The translations under genes and the position numbers were made by a program. From Arthrobacter saudimassiliensis (GTDB lineage Bacteria; Actinomycetota; Actinomycetes; Actinomycetales; Micrococcaceae), in assembly GCA_900016675.1 (NCBI GenBank), contig LN483070.1, positions 372,001 to 436,000 of the forward strand: a stretch of 64,000 nt of DNA, read 5' to 3'. The notes under the pieces are model-generated. The model saw only the letters and a list, made by a program, of their open reading frames with translations. It was not told the origin of the DNA and did not search any database. This document shows positions 14,377-23,537 of the stretch, one piece after another (the stretch's first letter is position 1; each line of letters opens with the position of its first letter).

Positions 14377-15804
14377 ATGCTCAAACAGGGTTCCAAACTG
14401 GACCGATACTTCGAGATATCCAAGCGGGGCTCCTCGGTCTCCACCGAGATCCGCGGCGGCCTGGCCACCTTCTTCGCCATGAGCTACATCGTGGTCCTGA
14501 ATCCGCTGATCCTCGGCGGCGAGGACTCGATGGGCAACACCATGCCCGGCCCGGCCATTGCCGCCGCCACCGCCCTCGTGGCCGGCGTGCTGACCATCAT
14601 CATGGGCGTCTGGGCCAAGCACCCCTTCGCCATCGCCACCGGTCTCGGCGTCAACGCCTTCGTGGCCGTGACGGTCGCCGCGAATGACGGGCTGACCTGG
14701 CCCGACGTGATGGGCCTGGTGGTCGTCGCCGGCCTGGCCATGGTGATCCTGGTCCTCACCGGCTTCCGCACCGCCGTTTTCCGGGCGGTCCCGGCCAGCC
14801 TGAAGATGGCGATCGTGGTGGGCATCGGCCTGTTCGTCACCATCGTGGGCCTGGTGAACGCAGGCTTCGTGCGCCGGATGCCCGACGCCGCGAACTCCAC
14901 CGTGCCGGTGCAGCTGGGCATCAACGGCGACCTGATCGGCTGGCCGACCGTGGTCTTCCTCTTCGGCCTGCTGCTGACCATCGTGCTGATGTCCCGCAAG
15001 GTCCGCGGCGCCATCCTCATCGGCATCATCGCCGCGACCGCGCTGTCCCTGGCCCTCGAGTCCCTGTTCCACCCGGGGGCGCAGGGTGCAGGCGTGGCGA
15101 CCGGCTGGTCGCTGGTCACCCCGAGCCTGCCCGACTGGACCTGGCCGGACCTGTCCCTGATCGGCCAGGCCAACGTGTTCGGGGCGTTCCAGACCCTCGG
15201 CGGCGTCGCGGCCTCGCTGCTGGCGTTCGTGATCCTGCTGAGCATCTTCTTCGACGCGATGGGCACCATGGTGGGCCTGGCCACCGAGGCCGGATCCATT
15301 GACAAGGACGGCAACATCCCGAACGTGGAGCGCGTGCTGCTGGTCGACGCCGCGGGCGCGGTGGCCGGCGGCGGCTCCGGCGTCTCCTCCAACCAGATCT
15401 TCGTGGAGTCCGGCACCGGCATCGGCGAGGGCGCCCGGACCGGCCTGGCCTCGGTGGTCACCGGCCTGCTGTTCATCGCGGCGATGTTCCTGACCCCGCT
15501 GATCTACCTGGTGCCGTTCGAAGCGGTCGCTCCGGCCCTCGTCGTCGTCGGCTACCTGATGTTCACGCAGGTCTCGAAGATCGAGTGGGGCGACATCGGG
15601 CTGGCGATTCCGGCGTTCCTGACGATCACGGTCATGCCGTTCACCTACTCCATCGCCAACGGCCTGGGTGCGGGCTTCATCGCCTTCGTCGTGATCCGCA
15701 CCGCGCAGGGCCGGGCACGGGAGATCCACCCGCTGATGTGGGTCGTCGCCGCCGCCTTCGTGGTGTTCTTCTCCGCCGGCGCGATCACCGAGCTGCTCGC
15801 CTAG
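14377..15804 (+). CDS. NCS2-family purine permease (guanine/hypoxanthine type)
   Basis: A 475-residue membrane symporter of the AzgA-like branch of the NCS2 family, which carries hypoxanthine, guanine or adenine with protons. It has about 12-14 hydrophobic segments. Diagnostic parts are GGLATFFAMSYIVVLNP near the N-terminus, ATALVAGVLTIIMGVWAKHPFA, GLGVNAFVA, FFDAMGTMVGLATEAG and GGSGVSSNQIFVESGTGIGEGARTG. The ATG at 14377 was chosen because AGAGGA lies 8 bases upstream, while an earlier in-frame ATG (14359) has none. The stop overlaps the convergent spermidine-synthase-like gene by 4 bases. A long inverted repeat precedes it. Confidence 0.92.
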   Translation: MLKQGSKLDRYFEISKRGSSVSTEIRGGLATFFAMSYIVVLNPLILGGEDSMGNTMPGPAIAAATALVAGVLTIIMGVWAKHPFAIATGLGVNAFVAVTVAANDGLTWPDVMGLVVVAGLAMVILVLTGFRTAVFRAVPASLKMAIVVGIGLFVTIVGLVNAGFVRRMPDAANSTVPVQLGINGDLIGWPTVVFLFGLLLTIVLMSRKVRGAILIGIIAATALSLALESLFHPGAQGAGVATGWSLVTPSLPDWTWPDLSLIGQANVFGAFQTLGGVAASLLAFVILLSIFFDAMGTMVGLATEAGSIDKDGNIPNVERVLLVDAAGAVAGGGSGVSSNQIFVESGTGIGEGARTGLASVVTGLLFIAAMFLTPLIYLVPFEAVAPALVVVGYLMFTQVSKIEWGDIGLAIPAFLTITVMPFTYSIANGLGAGFIAFVVIRTAQGRAREIHPLMWVVAAAFVVFFSAGAITELLA

Positions 15805-16691
15805 CCGTCGTCCCCGCTGCTGCTGTGTGGCGCCGTTTCGGCGTCGCGCAGCACGGCGGCGCCTGCCGCGAACCGCCGCACCTGCGCGTCGTCCCACAGC
15901 TGCGCCGGCACTCCGCCGCCCAGCAGGGTGCGGGGCAGCCCCGGGCTGAGCGCGAACGGCCGGTCGCTGCCGGCCAGGATGATGTTGCCGCGCCGCCGGC
16001 CCTTGAGCATGGCCGGATCCGCGATCGCCGCCGTGTACCGGAATGCCGCGCCGATCGTCGCCGCCTCCCGCCGCGCGGTCCGCAGCTGCGGGCCGTCCCC
16101 GCAGTTCACCACGTACACGCCGCCGACGTCGAGGACGCGGGAGGCCTGCGCCGTGAACTCCGCGGTGGTCAGCGGCACCGGCGTCCGATCCCCGGCAAAC
16201 ACGTCCCGGATGATCACATCCCGCGTGTTGTCCGTGAGGGATTCCGTCACCTCGCGGGCCTCCCCCACCCGCAGCCGCAGCAGCGGGGCCCGCGGCAGGT
16301 CGAACCAGCCGCGCACCAGCTCCGCCAGCCGTCCGTCCAGCTCGACGACGACCTGCCGCGCCTTCGGATAGGTGGCGGCGAAGGCCCGGGCCAGCGAGCA
16401 GGCTCCGCCGCCCAGGTGCAGGGCGCGCAGCCGGGTCTCCGGAGGCCACTCCGACTCCACCAGGGCCGCGATCCAGCGCATGTACTCGAACTCGAGCAGC
16501 TTCGGGGCGGACAGGTCGATGTGCGAACTGTGCACGCCGTTGATCATCAGGACCCAGCCGTTGGTGTTGAACCGGTCCGGGACCAGCTCGCAGGTTCCGG
16601 TGTCGATCTCATAGGTTCCGGCGACCGGGCCGGACTGCGGCTCCGCAGCCGGTTCCTGCCGTCCGGACCGCCCCGTGCGCTGCCGGCCCAT
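15801..16691 (-). CDS. spermidine-synthase-like methyltransferase-fold protein
   Basis: A 296-residue soluble protein with a Rossmann AdoMet-type fold related to spermidine synthase: ALHLGGGACSLARAFAA is the nucleotide-binding glycine loop (about 90-105), QVVVELDGRLAELVRGWF holds the acidic residue after strand 2, and DVIIRDVFAGD matches the region where spermidine synthase has its DxxD catalytic aspartate. Many actinobacterial proteins of this type have no proven aminopropyl transfer activity and no partner AdoMet decarboxylase is present here, so the name is a fold assignment. GGGAGG lies 7 bases upstream of its ATG. Confidence 0.8.
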   Translation of the reverse strand: MGRQRTGRSGRQEPAAEPQSGPVAGTYEIDTGTCELVPDRFNTNGWVLMINGVHSSHIDLSAPKLLEFEYMRWIAALVESEWPPETRLRALHLGGGACSLARAFAATYPKARQVVVELDGRLAELVRGWFDLPRAPLLRLRVGEAREVTESLTDNTRDVIIRDVFAGDRTPVPLTTAEFTAQASRVLDVGGVYVVNCGDGPQLRTARREAATIGAAFRYTAAIADPAMLKGRRRGNIILAGSDRPFALSPGLPRTLLGGGVPAQLWDDAQVRRFAAGAAVLRDAETAPHSSSGDDG

Positions 16692-16841
16692 CAGCGGCCT
16701 CCCGCTGCGGCGGCGGCGATGGAGCAGCAGGGGCGGAGGGCGTCAAAGCTGCCGGCACGGCGGATCGGCAGGGGAAAGCTCATGGTTCCAGCGTAGGCCA
16801 GCGTTGGGCTTCGGTTCCGCGGGAACCGACCGGGGCGGAGC

Positions 16842-17390
16842 TCAGCGGCGCACCATCCGGATCTGCCGCGCGCCCTGCCACTCGGGCCCCTGCGCCAGTG
16901 CGGCGCCGTCGGGCCGGAAGCCGTTGCGTGCATAGAAGGCGCGGGCCCGGGGATTGTCCTCCAGCACCCACAGCACGGCCGGACGTCCGCCGAGCGCCTC
17001 GTCCAGCAGAACCTGTCCGGCGCCGCCGCCCTGCGCCCGCGCCAGCAGGTAGAGGGCGTACAGCTCCTCCTCAGGGAGCGGCTCCTCCGGATCGTGCGCC
17101 CGCTGTCCGGGGGCGCTCATGGGGTGTTCGGGGCGCGCCGGTCCCGCTGCTGCGAAGCCGATCATCCGGTTCCGGTCATCGAAGGCGACCCAGTCCGCGG
17201 TGCGTCCCTCGGCGGTGGTCGCCGCGATGCGCCCGGCAACCCGGCGGGCACGGGGTTCGATGTCGGCCGCCATGGAGGCGAGGAACTCCGGGGCCAGCAG
17301 GTGCCCGTAGGTCTCCTGCCAGCCCTGGTGGCGGACGCGGATGATCGAGGCGGCATCGGCGGGCACCGCAGGGCGGACCGTGAAATTCAT
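16842..17390 (-). CDS. GNAT family N-acetyltransferase
   Basis: A 182-residue single-domain acetyltransferase. It starts with the usual first strand and helix (FTVRPAVPADAASIIRVRHQGWQ), and the acetyl-CoA loop region is LYLLARAQGGGAGQVLLDEAL at about 120-140, close to the Q/R-x-x-G-x-G/A pattern. The motif B end ARAFYARNGFRPDG is very typical of the family. Substrate not predictable. A TAGACT element 6 bases before the ATG suggests leaderless transcription; 109 bases separate it from the thiamine-binding gene, which is read in the same direction upstream. Confidence 0.9.
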   Translation of the reverse strand: MNFTVRPAVPADAASIIRVRHQGWQETYGHLLAPEFLASMAADIEPRARRVAGRIAATTAEGRTADWVAFDDRNRMIGFAAAGPARPEHPMSAPGQRAHDPEEPLPEEELYALYLLARAQGGGAGQVLLDEALGGRPAVLWVLEDNPRARAFYARNGFRPDGAALAQGPEWQGARQIRMVRR

Positions 17391-17396
17391 GCCCGC

Positions 17397-17402
17397 AGTC
17401 TA
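17397..17402 (-). promoter_or_regulatory. putative -10 element of the leaderless GNAT gene
   Basis: TAGACT on the minus strand with 6 bases to the ATG at 17390. Confidence 0.45.
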
Positions 17403-17499
17403 GGCATGCTCCTTCTGATCCGCACCGCCCGCCCGCGCGTCTGCCGTCGCGTCTGCCTGCGGCTGCCCGCGTTTCTGCCCGCGCCTGCGGCGAGGGGCG

Positions 17500-17826
17500 T
17501 TACTGGCGGTCCAGCGCCGCCTCGAGCCGTTCGATCTTGCCGGTCAGCTCGCCGTCGTGGCCGGGGCGGATGTCGGCCTTCAGCACCAGGGACACCCGGC
17601 TGCCGTATTGCCCGACGGCTTCGGTGGCCCTGCGGACGACGTCCATGCACTCCTCCCAGCTGCCCTCGACGGTGGTGAACATGGCGTCGGTGCGGTTGGG
17701 CAGCCCGGACTCCCGGACAATCCGGACGGCGGCGGCCACGGCGTCGTGCACCGAGGCGTCGTCCCCGCCGCCCGAGGGGCTGAGCGGACCGGTTCCGGAC
17801 GGGGCAACGGAAAACGCGACGAGCAT
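17500..17826 (-). CDS. MTH1187/YkoF-type thiamine-binding protein
   Basis: A 108-residue cytoplasmic protein of the UPF0045/MTH1187 family, whose members bind thiamine or related pyrimidines as tetramers of ferredoxin-like folds. Visible are the N-terminal strand MLVAFSVAPSGTG, the central TDAMFTTVEGSWEECMDVV (the family pattern M-T-E-x2-W-x2-C) and RVSLVLKADIRPGHDGELTGKIERLE at the end. Its ribosome binding site overlaps the stop of the amino-acid permease upstream (2 bases between), so the two are translationally coupled. That pairing hints that the permease might take up a thiamine-related or otherwise linked compound, but this is inference. Confidence 0.85.
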   Translation of the reverse strand: MLVAFSVAPSGTGPLSPSGGGDDASVHDAVAAAVRIVRESGLPNRTDAMFTTVEGSWEECMDVVRRATEAVGQYGSRVSLVLKADIRPGHDGELTGKIERLEAALDRQ

Positions 17827-17828
17827 TC

Positions 17829-19346
17829 CTATCCTTCCGTGGTGGGCCCGGCCTCGTGCGCACCGCGCGTCGAGGCGAACTTCTCGTTGAGCCGGGAATG
17901 GCGCTGGCCGTAGGCGAAGTAGAGGACGAATCCGGCCACGAGCCAGAAGGCGAAGTAGATCCAGGTCTCCACGGCCAGGTTGGTCATCAGGTACAGGCAG
18001 AGCACGGCGGACAGCACCGGGAGCACCGGCCCGAAAGGCACCCGGAACGCCGGCTTCAGGTCCGGGCGCTTCCTCCGCAGCACCAGCACGCCCAGGCTCA
18101 CCACCACGAACGCGGACAGCGTGCCGATGTTGATCATTTCCTCCAGCACGTCCACCTGGGTGAAGCCCGCGGTCAGGGCCACCAGGACGCCGAGCAGGAT
18201 CTGCAGCCGGGCCGGGGTGGCGTGCTTGTCGGAGGTGCGGGACAGGCCCCGGGGCAGCAGGCCGTCCCGGGACATGGCCAGCACCACCCGGGCCAGGCCG
18301 AGCAGCAGCACCATGATCACCGTGGTCAGGCCGATCAGGGACCCGACGGCGATGACGGACGCGGCACCGGTGTTGCCGACCAGCGCGAAGGCGGTGGCCA
18401 GGTTCGGATCCTCGGCCTCGGCCAGCGCCGTGTAGGGCACCATGCCGGTCAGCGCCAGCGAGACGCCGATGTACAGCAGGGTCACGGCGGCCAGGCCGGC
18501 GAAGATGCCGCGCGGGAGGGTCTTGCCCGGGTCCTTGACCTCCTCCGCGGAGGTGGCGACGACGTCGAACCCGATGAACGCGAAGAACACGATCGCGGCG
18601 CCGGCGAAGACGCCGAACAGGCCGTACTGGGCGGGGGCGGCACCGGTGAGGAAGGAGAACAGCGACTGCTGCAGCACGCCCGAGCTGGTGTCGGTGGACG
18701 TGGGCACCGAGTCGGGGATGAACGGGGCGTAGTTCTCCGCCTTGACGTAGAAGAACCCGGCCACGATCACGAACAGCACGACGCCCACCTTGATGATGGT
18801 GAAGACGTTGCCGACCCGGGCGGAGAGCTTGGTGCCCATCACGAGCAGGAAGGTGAACACGGCGACGATCAGGAACGGCCCCCAGGTCAGCGTCAGCGCG
18901 CCCAGGTCGATGGTCGCCGGAATGTTCCAGCCGATCAGCCCGAAGACCTCGCTGAGGTAGATGCCCCAGTACTTGGCGATCACGGCAGCGGCGGTGAACA
19001 GCTCCAGGATGAGGTTCCAGCCGATGATCCACGCCGCCAGCTCGCCCATCGTGGCGTAGGTGAAGACGTAGGCGGAGCCGGCCACCGGAATCGCAGTGGC
19101 GAACTCGGCGTAACACATGATGGCCAGCGCACAGGTGATCGCGGCCAGGAGGAAGGACACCGTGACCGCCGGTCCGGCGAACTGTCCGGCCGCACGGGCG
19201 CCGACGGAGAAGATCCCGGCGCCCACGGCGACGGCGACGCCCATGATCATCAGGTCCCACGTGGTCAGCGTCCGCTTCAGGCGGCGTCCGGGTTCGTCGG
19301 CGTCGGCCAGCGAATTCTCGATGGGCTTGGTTCGGAACAGGTTCAC
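17829..19346 (-). CDS. APC-superfamily amino-acid permease
   Basis: A 505-residue permease with about 12-13 membrane helices, closest in pattern to the cationic-amino-acid transporter (YfnA/CAT) branch. The first helix reads WDLMIMGVAVAVGAGIFSVGA, which is the unwound substrate-binding helix with the G-x-G-I-F motif; CYAEFATAIPVAGSAYVFTYATMGELAAWIIGWNL and FFAFIGFDVVATSAEEVKDP are strong family signatures and are split over helices 2-3 and 6. GTG start preceded by GAGGAC. It is the first gene of a two-gene operon with the thiamine-binding protein. Substrate unproven. Confidence 0.9.
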   Translation of the reverse strand: MNLFRTKPIENSLADADEPGRRLKRTLTTWDLMIMGVAVAVGAGIFSVGARAAGQFAGPAVTVSFLLAAITCALAIMCYAEFATAIPVAGSAYVFTYATMGELAAWIIGWNLILELFTAAAVIAKYWGIYLSEVFGLIGWNIPATIDLGALTLTWGPFLIVAVFTFLLVMGTKLSARVGNVFTIIKVGVVLFVIVAGFFYVKAENYAPFIPDSVPTSTDTSSGVLQQSLFSFLTGAAPAQYGLFGVFAGAAIVFFAFIGFDVVATSAEEVKDPGKTLPRGIFAGLAAVTLLYIGVSLALTGMVPYTALAEAEDPNLATAFALVGNTGAASVIAVGSLIGLTTVIMVLLLGLARVVLAMSRDGLLPRGLSRTSDKHATPARLQILLGVLVALTAGFTQVDVLEEMINIGTLSAFVVVSLGVLVLRRKRPDLKPAFRVPFGPVLPVLSAVLCLYLMTNLAVETWIYFAFWLVAGFVLYFAYGQRHSRLNEKFASTRGAHEAGPTTEG

Positions 19347-19476
19347 GCTCGTCCTCGGTTGGCGCTTGGGATCGTTGGCCGGCCGTCCCCTGCGGGAGGC
19401 GTGCGTTCAAGCTTAGCCGACCCTGTGGCCTCTGCCACTGACGTGCCCCGGACCTTTGGCGTCGGCGGCGCACCTG

Positions 19477-19505
19477 CTGACAAGCCCGGCCCGGTTTGCC
19501 ACTAT
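19477..19505 (+). promoter_or_regulatory. possible promoter of pta-ackA
   Basis: CTGACA (19477-19482) and CACTAT (19500-19505) have a 17-base spacer, 55 bases before the pta ATG. The -10 is a weak match. Confidence 0.3.
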
Positions 19506-19560
19506 GGGAGGACTCCGGCTCCGGCCGGCGTCCGGACTTGCCGCTACGGAGGGAACGCCC

Positions 19561-21636
19561 ATGGCCCGCGGAATCTATATCAGTGCCATGACCCCCGCTT
19601 CCGGCAAGTCGCTGATCAGCCTGGGGCTGGCGGATACGCTGCACCGGCACGCGGACCGCATCGGCTTCTTCCGCCCCATCGTGGAGGGCAGCGAACCGGC
19701 GGAGGACCCGATGGTCCGGCTGATGCAGCGCCGCTTCGACCTCGACCCCAGGCAGTGCCGCGGCGGGCTCACCCGCCGGCAGCTGCGGTCCCTGCTGGTG
19801 GCCGGCGAACGCGGCGAGGTCGATGCGCGCTGCATGGCGGTCTACAACGAAATCGCCGCGGAGACCGACGTGGTGATCATCGAGGGCACCGACCTCAGCG
19901 GCCACGACGTCGCCCTCGAATTCGACCTCAACGCACGGCTCGCCAACAACCTCGGCGCCGTCGTCCTCGCCGTCGTGAACGCCCGGGACGCGAGCGTGGA
20001 GGAGACGGTGGACGCCGTCGACGTCGCCCGCCGCCAGCTCGCGGCGGCGCGGTGCGACCTGCTGGCCATGATGGTCAACCGGGCCGCCGACGACGAGGTC
20101 GAGGAGATCCGCACCGGCATCCGGCCCGGAGCCTCCGGGCGGCCGGTCTACGTCATTCCGGAGCTGGACATCATCTCGCAGCCGTCGGTTTCCGAAGTCG
20201 CCAAGGCGCTCCAGGCCCGCCACGTGGCCGGCAGCGCGTCCATGGAACGCGACGTGAGCGGTGCGAAGGTCGGCGCGATGACGGTGGGGCACTTCCTCGG
20301 CCAGCTGCGCGACGGGAACCTGGTGATCGCCCCGGCCGACCGTTCCGACATCATGGTCGGGGCGCTGGCTTCCTCCTTCTCCCCCGAATTCCCCGTGCCC
20401 AGCTCCATGTTCCTTACCGGCGGGCTGGAGATCGATCCGCACATGCTGTCCCTGCTGGCGCAGGCCCCCTTCCCCGTCTTCACCGTGGAGCAGGACACCT
20501 ACGCCACCGCCCGCCGGGTCAGCCAGGTCCGCGGGGAGATCTCCTCCGGCCAGCGGCGCAAGGTGGCGGCGGCCCTGGGCGCCTGGACCCGGTCCGTGGA
20601 CGAGGCCGAGCTTTTGGAACGGTTGGCGCTGCCGCGCCCGGAAAAGACCACCCCGCTGCGCTTCCTGAACGAGCTGATCGTCCGGGCCCGTGCCCGGCGC
20701 CGGCACATCGTGCTGCCGGAGGGCCTGGACGTGCGGATCCTGCGCGCCGCGGAGATCCTGCACCGCCGCGACGTGTGCGCGCTGACGCTGCTCGGCCCCG
20801 AGAGCCAGGTGCGCGAGCTGGCCGCCAGCGAAGGCATCGACCTGTCCGGGACCGCCATCATCAACCCGGCCACCAGCGGCCTCCGGGACGAGTTCGCCCG
20901 CGAGTACGTGCAGCTCCGGGCCAAGAAGGGCGTGAGCCTGGAGGACGCGCAGGAACGCATGCTCCAGGGAGCATATTTCGGCACCATGATGGTGCAGCTG
21001 GGCCGGGTGGACGGCATGGTCTCGGGTGCGGCCCACACGACGGCCAACACGATCCGGCCGGCCCTGGAGTTCATCCGCACCCGGGAGGGCGTGGACATCG
21101 TGTCCTCCGTCTTCCTGATGCTGCTGCAGGACCGGGTGCTGGTCTACGGAGACTGCGCGGTGAACCTGGACCCCGACGCCGAGCAGCTGGCCGACATCGC
21201 CGTCGCCTCCGCCCGCACCGCGGAACAGTTCGGCGTGAGTCCGCGGGTGGCCATGCTCTCCTATTCCACCGGAGCCTCGGGCCACGGCGAGTCGGTGGAG
21301 AAGGTCCGCCGGGCCACGGAGCTGGTCCGCCGGCTGCGACCGGACCTTCCGGTGGAGGGCCCCATCCAGTACGACGCCGCCGTGGACGCGTCGGTCGCCG
21401 CCTCCAAGGCGCCGGGCTCCTCGGTGGCGGGGCAGGCGACGGTGTTCATCTTCCCGGACCTGAACACGGGCAACAACACCTACAAGGCAGTGCAGCAGTC
21501 CGCCGGGGCCGTGGCCGTGGGACCGGTCCTGCAGGGGCTGCGCAAGCCGGTCAACGACCTGTCCCGCGGGTGCACCGTGGAGGACATCGTCAACACCGTG
21601 GCCATCACCGCCGTACAGGCGCAGGAGGAGAACTGA
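19561..21636 (+). CDS. pta: phosphate acetyltransferase (long form)
   Basis: A 691-residue enzyme that converts acetyl-CoA and phosphate to acetyl phosphate in overflow acetate metabolism. The N-terminal domain begins MARGIYISAMTPASGKSL, a P-loop-like AAA domain of the cobyrinate-synthase type; a DRTGG regulatory domain covers about 200-330 (GALASSFSPEFPVPSSMFLTGG region); and the catalytic PTA/PTB domain runs from about 370 to the end, with IVLPEGLDVRILRAAEIL and the closing FPDLNTGNNTYKAVQQSAG. The ATG at 19561 was chosen because GGAGGG lies 7-8 bases upstream and family proteins start there; upstream in-frame codons lack these. Its stop overlaps the ackA start (TGATG). Confidence 0.95.
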   Translation: MARGIYISAMTPASGKSLISLGLADTLHRHADRIGFFRPIVEGSEPAEDPMVRLMQRRFDLDPRQCRGGLTRRQLRSLLVAGERGEVDARCMAVYNEIAAETDVVIIEGTDLSGHDVALEFDLNARLANNLGAVVLAVVNARDASVEETVDAVDVARRQLAAARCDLLAMMVNRAADDEVEEIRTGIRPGASGRPVYVIPELDIISQPSVSEVAKALQARHVAGSASMERDVSGAKVGAMTVGHFLGQLRDGNLVIAPADRSDIMVGALASSFSPEFPVPSSMFLTGGLEIDPHMLSLLAQAPFPVFTVEQDTYATARRVSQVRGEISSGQRRKVAAALGAWTRSVDEAELLERLALPRPEKTTPLRFLNELIVRARARRRHIVLPEGLDVRILRAAEILHRRDVCALTLLGPESQVRELAASEGIDLSGTAIINPATSGLRDEFAREYVQLRAKKGVSLEDAQERMLQGAYFGTMMVQLGRVDGMVSGAAHTTANTIRPALEFIRTREGVDIVSSVFLMLLQDRVLVYGDCAVNLDPDAEQLADIAVASARTAEQFGVSPRVAMLSYSTGASGHGESVEKVRRATELVRRLRPDLPVEGPIQYDAAVDASVAASKAPGSSVAGQATVFIFPDLNTGNNTYKAVQQSAGAVAVGPVLQGLRKPVNDLSRGCTVEDIVNTVAITAVQAQEEN

Positions 21637-22838
21637 TGCTGGTCCTGGTGATCAATTCCGGCTCCTCCTCCCTGAAGTATCAGCTTCGGGACACCGAGAC
21701 CCATGACCTGCTGGCCAAGGGCAACGTGGAACGGATCGGCAGCGAGCAGGTCCCGGACCACGCGGCCGCCTTCGACGTGCTGCGCCGTGAGCTGGAACCG
21801 GCCCTGCACGGGCAGCAGATCGACGCCGTCGGGCACCGGGTGGTGCACGGAGGCGAGCGCTTCAGCGGTCCGGTACTGATCGACAACGAGATCACCCGTG
21901 CCATCGAGCGGCTCAGCCCGCTGGCCCCCCTGCACAACCCGGCAAGCGCGATGGGAATCCGCGCGGTGGAGAAACGGTGGCCCAGGATGCCCCAGGTCGC
22001 GGTGTTCGACACCGCGTTCCACCGCACGCTTCCGGAAACCGCGTGGCGCTACGCCGTCCCGGACGACCTGTACCGCCGGCACGGCATCCGCCGCTACGGC
22101 TTCCACGGCACCAGCTACGGCTACGTGACCGGCAAGGCCGCCGGGCTGCTGGGCATTCCGGTGGAGGAGTTCAACGCCGTGATCGCCCATCTGGGCAACG
22201 GCGCCTCCGTCACCGCCATCCGGCACGGCCGCAGCATCGACACCTCCATGGGGTTCACGCCGCTGGCGGGGCTGGTGATGGGCACCCGCAGCGGAGACAT
22301 CGATCCGTCCGTGCTCATCTTCCTGCAGCGGCGCGGGTGGGACGCAGAGCAGCTGGACGATCTGCTGAACCGCGAATCCGGGCTGCTCGCCCTCTCAGGC
22401 GAATCGGACATGCGCAACATCGAGGCCGCCGCCGGGGAGGGCAGCGAACGGGCCGCCCTGGCCCTGGATCTCGCCGCCTACCGGCTGGCGAAGTACATCG
22501 GCGGCTACCACGTTGCCGTCGGCGGGGCCCGGGCGGTGGTCTTCACCGCCGGCATCGGCGAGCGCTCCCCCGCGTTCCGGGAACGGACCGTCCGGCTCCT
22601 GGGCCCGCTGGGGATCACGCTGGACGACGCCGCGAACCGGGCCGCCGGATCGGAGCCGGCGGTAATCAGCACTTCCGGGTCGGCCATTCCGGTCCTCGTG
22701 GTGCCCACCGACGAGGAGGAGGCGATCGCGCTGGCCACCGCCGAGCTGGTCGGCCGGGCCGGCGAAGGGGCCGATGAGCGGGGCAGCGGACAAGCTGCTG
22801 CCCAGGCTGACGGCCGGTCCGGTGAAGGGGCCGGCTAG
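21636..22838 (+). CDS. ackA: acetate kinase
   Basis: A 400-residue kinase of the ASKHA fold that makes ATP and acetate from acetyl phosphate. Signatures: LVINSGSSSLKYQL at 3-16, HRVVHGGERF (about 68), the catalytic region DTAFHRTLP, HLGNGAS (about 185), GLVMGTRSGDIDP (about 208) and FTAGIGERSP (about 302). It overlaps the pta stop by one base and has GGAGGAG just upstream, so the two enzymes are made together. The last 25 residues (GEGADERGSGQAAAQADG and so on) are a low-complexity extension beyond the usual end. Small G-loop and active-site residues look complete. Confidence 0.96.
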   Translation: MLVLVINSGSSSLKYQLRDTETHDLLAKGNVERIGSEQVPDHAAAFDVLRRELEPALHGQQIDAVGHRVVHGGERFSGPVLIDNEITRAIERLSPLAPLHNPASAMGIRAVEKRWPRMPQVAVFDTAFHRTLPETAWRYAVPDDLYRRHGIRRYGFHGTSYGYVTGKAAGLLGIPVEEFNAVIAHLGNGASVTAIRHGRSIDTSMGFTPLAGLVMGTRSGDIDPSVLIFLQRRGWDAEQLDDLLNRESGLLALSGESDMRNIEAAAGEGSERAALALDLAAYRLAKYIGGYHVAVGGARAVVFTAGIGERSPAFRERTVRLLGPLGITLDDAANRAAGSEPAVISTSGSAIPVLVVPTDEEEAIALATAELVGRAGEGADERGSGQAAAQADGRSGEGAG

Positions 22839-22969
22839 GCAATCCGCAGGACTTCGGGCAACGGATCCACAACTGCCGCCCAGGCACTGACAGGGGCACG
22901 GCCGCGCTGTTAGCCTCGACAGGCAAGGTCAAGCAGCGGCCTGTCGTCTACGCGCCAGCGGAGTCCGTC

Positions 22970-23500
22970 ATGGAACACAGCCTGCGTGTCCTGGTCCGGG
23001 TCGATACAGCCAAGGCAAGCGCCGCGATTGAAGTCCGCGGCTGCCTCACCCCCGAGACCTATCCCTCACTCGTGAACATCCTGCGGCATACCGCCACCCT
23101 GGGCGCCGTCATGGCCGTGAACCTGCTTCGGGCCCAGCACATCGACGGCGAGGCACTGCGCGCCCTGCTGGACCTCACCGCCTCCCGGATCGCCGGTGGC
23201 GCGCCGTTCGGCGGGCCGGCCGGCATCCCGGCGTCCGTGGAGGTCCCGGACGCGCTGCCGGTCTGCGCTCCGCGCGGCCTGCTGGAACGCGGCGACCCGG
23301 CGTCCGCCGTCGTGCCGGGCCCTGCTCCGGGCCCTGCGACCGCCGCCGGGACCGCCGCTGCGCCCGCTACGCCGGAGCGGCGTCCGCTGAGCAATGAGGA
23401 AGCCTTCGCCCGGGCCTTCCTGCTGCATGACTCCTCCGTCCTGCGGACCCCGCAGGAACGGCCGCAGAGCGGTCCGCGGCCGGTCTCCGGGTTCGGCTAG
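22970..23500 (+). CDS. unknown protein with a STAS-like N-terminal half
   Basis: A 176-residue protein without a firm family. Residues 5-70 (LRVLVRVDTAKASAAIEVRG then LTPETYPSLVNILRHT and GAVMAVNLLRAQHIDGEALRALL) alternate strands and helices as in a STAS or anti-sigma-antagonist domain, but no conserved phosphorylatable Asp-Ser motif is seen. Residues 105-145 are Ala/Pro/Gly-rich and probably disordered. The tail EEAFARAFLLHDSSVL is amphipathic. It lies 131 bases after ackA, so it probably has its own transcript, and it converges on azlD. Confidence 0.6.
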   Translation: MEHSLRVLVRVDTAKASAAIEVRGCLTPETYPSLVNILRHTATLGAVMAVNLLRAQHIDGEALRALLDLTASRIAGGAPFGGPAGIPASVEVPDALPVCAPRGLLERGDPASAVVPGPAPGPATAAGTAAAPATPERRPLSNEEAFARAFLLHDSSVLRTPQERPQSGPRPVSGFG

Positions 23501-23537
23501 CCCGCCGGGCCGATTCGGCCGGCCAAGCGGGTCAGGT

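Noticed and set aside
14236-16449. A 737-codon minus-strand frame across the purine permease
   Set aside because: It lies antisense to a clear NCS2 permease and has His/Gly/Arg-rich composition with no domain.
19347-19476. A TPP riboswitch in front of the permease/thiamine-binding operon
   Set aside because: The conserved CTGAGA and related core elements are absent.
17856-22838. A 1660-codon open frame on the plus strand and a 1261-codon frame on the minus strand (17500-21285)
   Set aside because: They are read-through artefacts of high third-position GC. Only their ends (ackA from 21636; the thiamine-binding protein up to 17826) carry family motifs; the rest is antisense or out of frame to the permease and pta.
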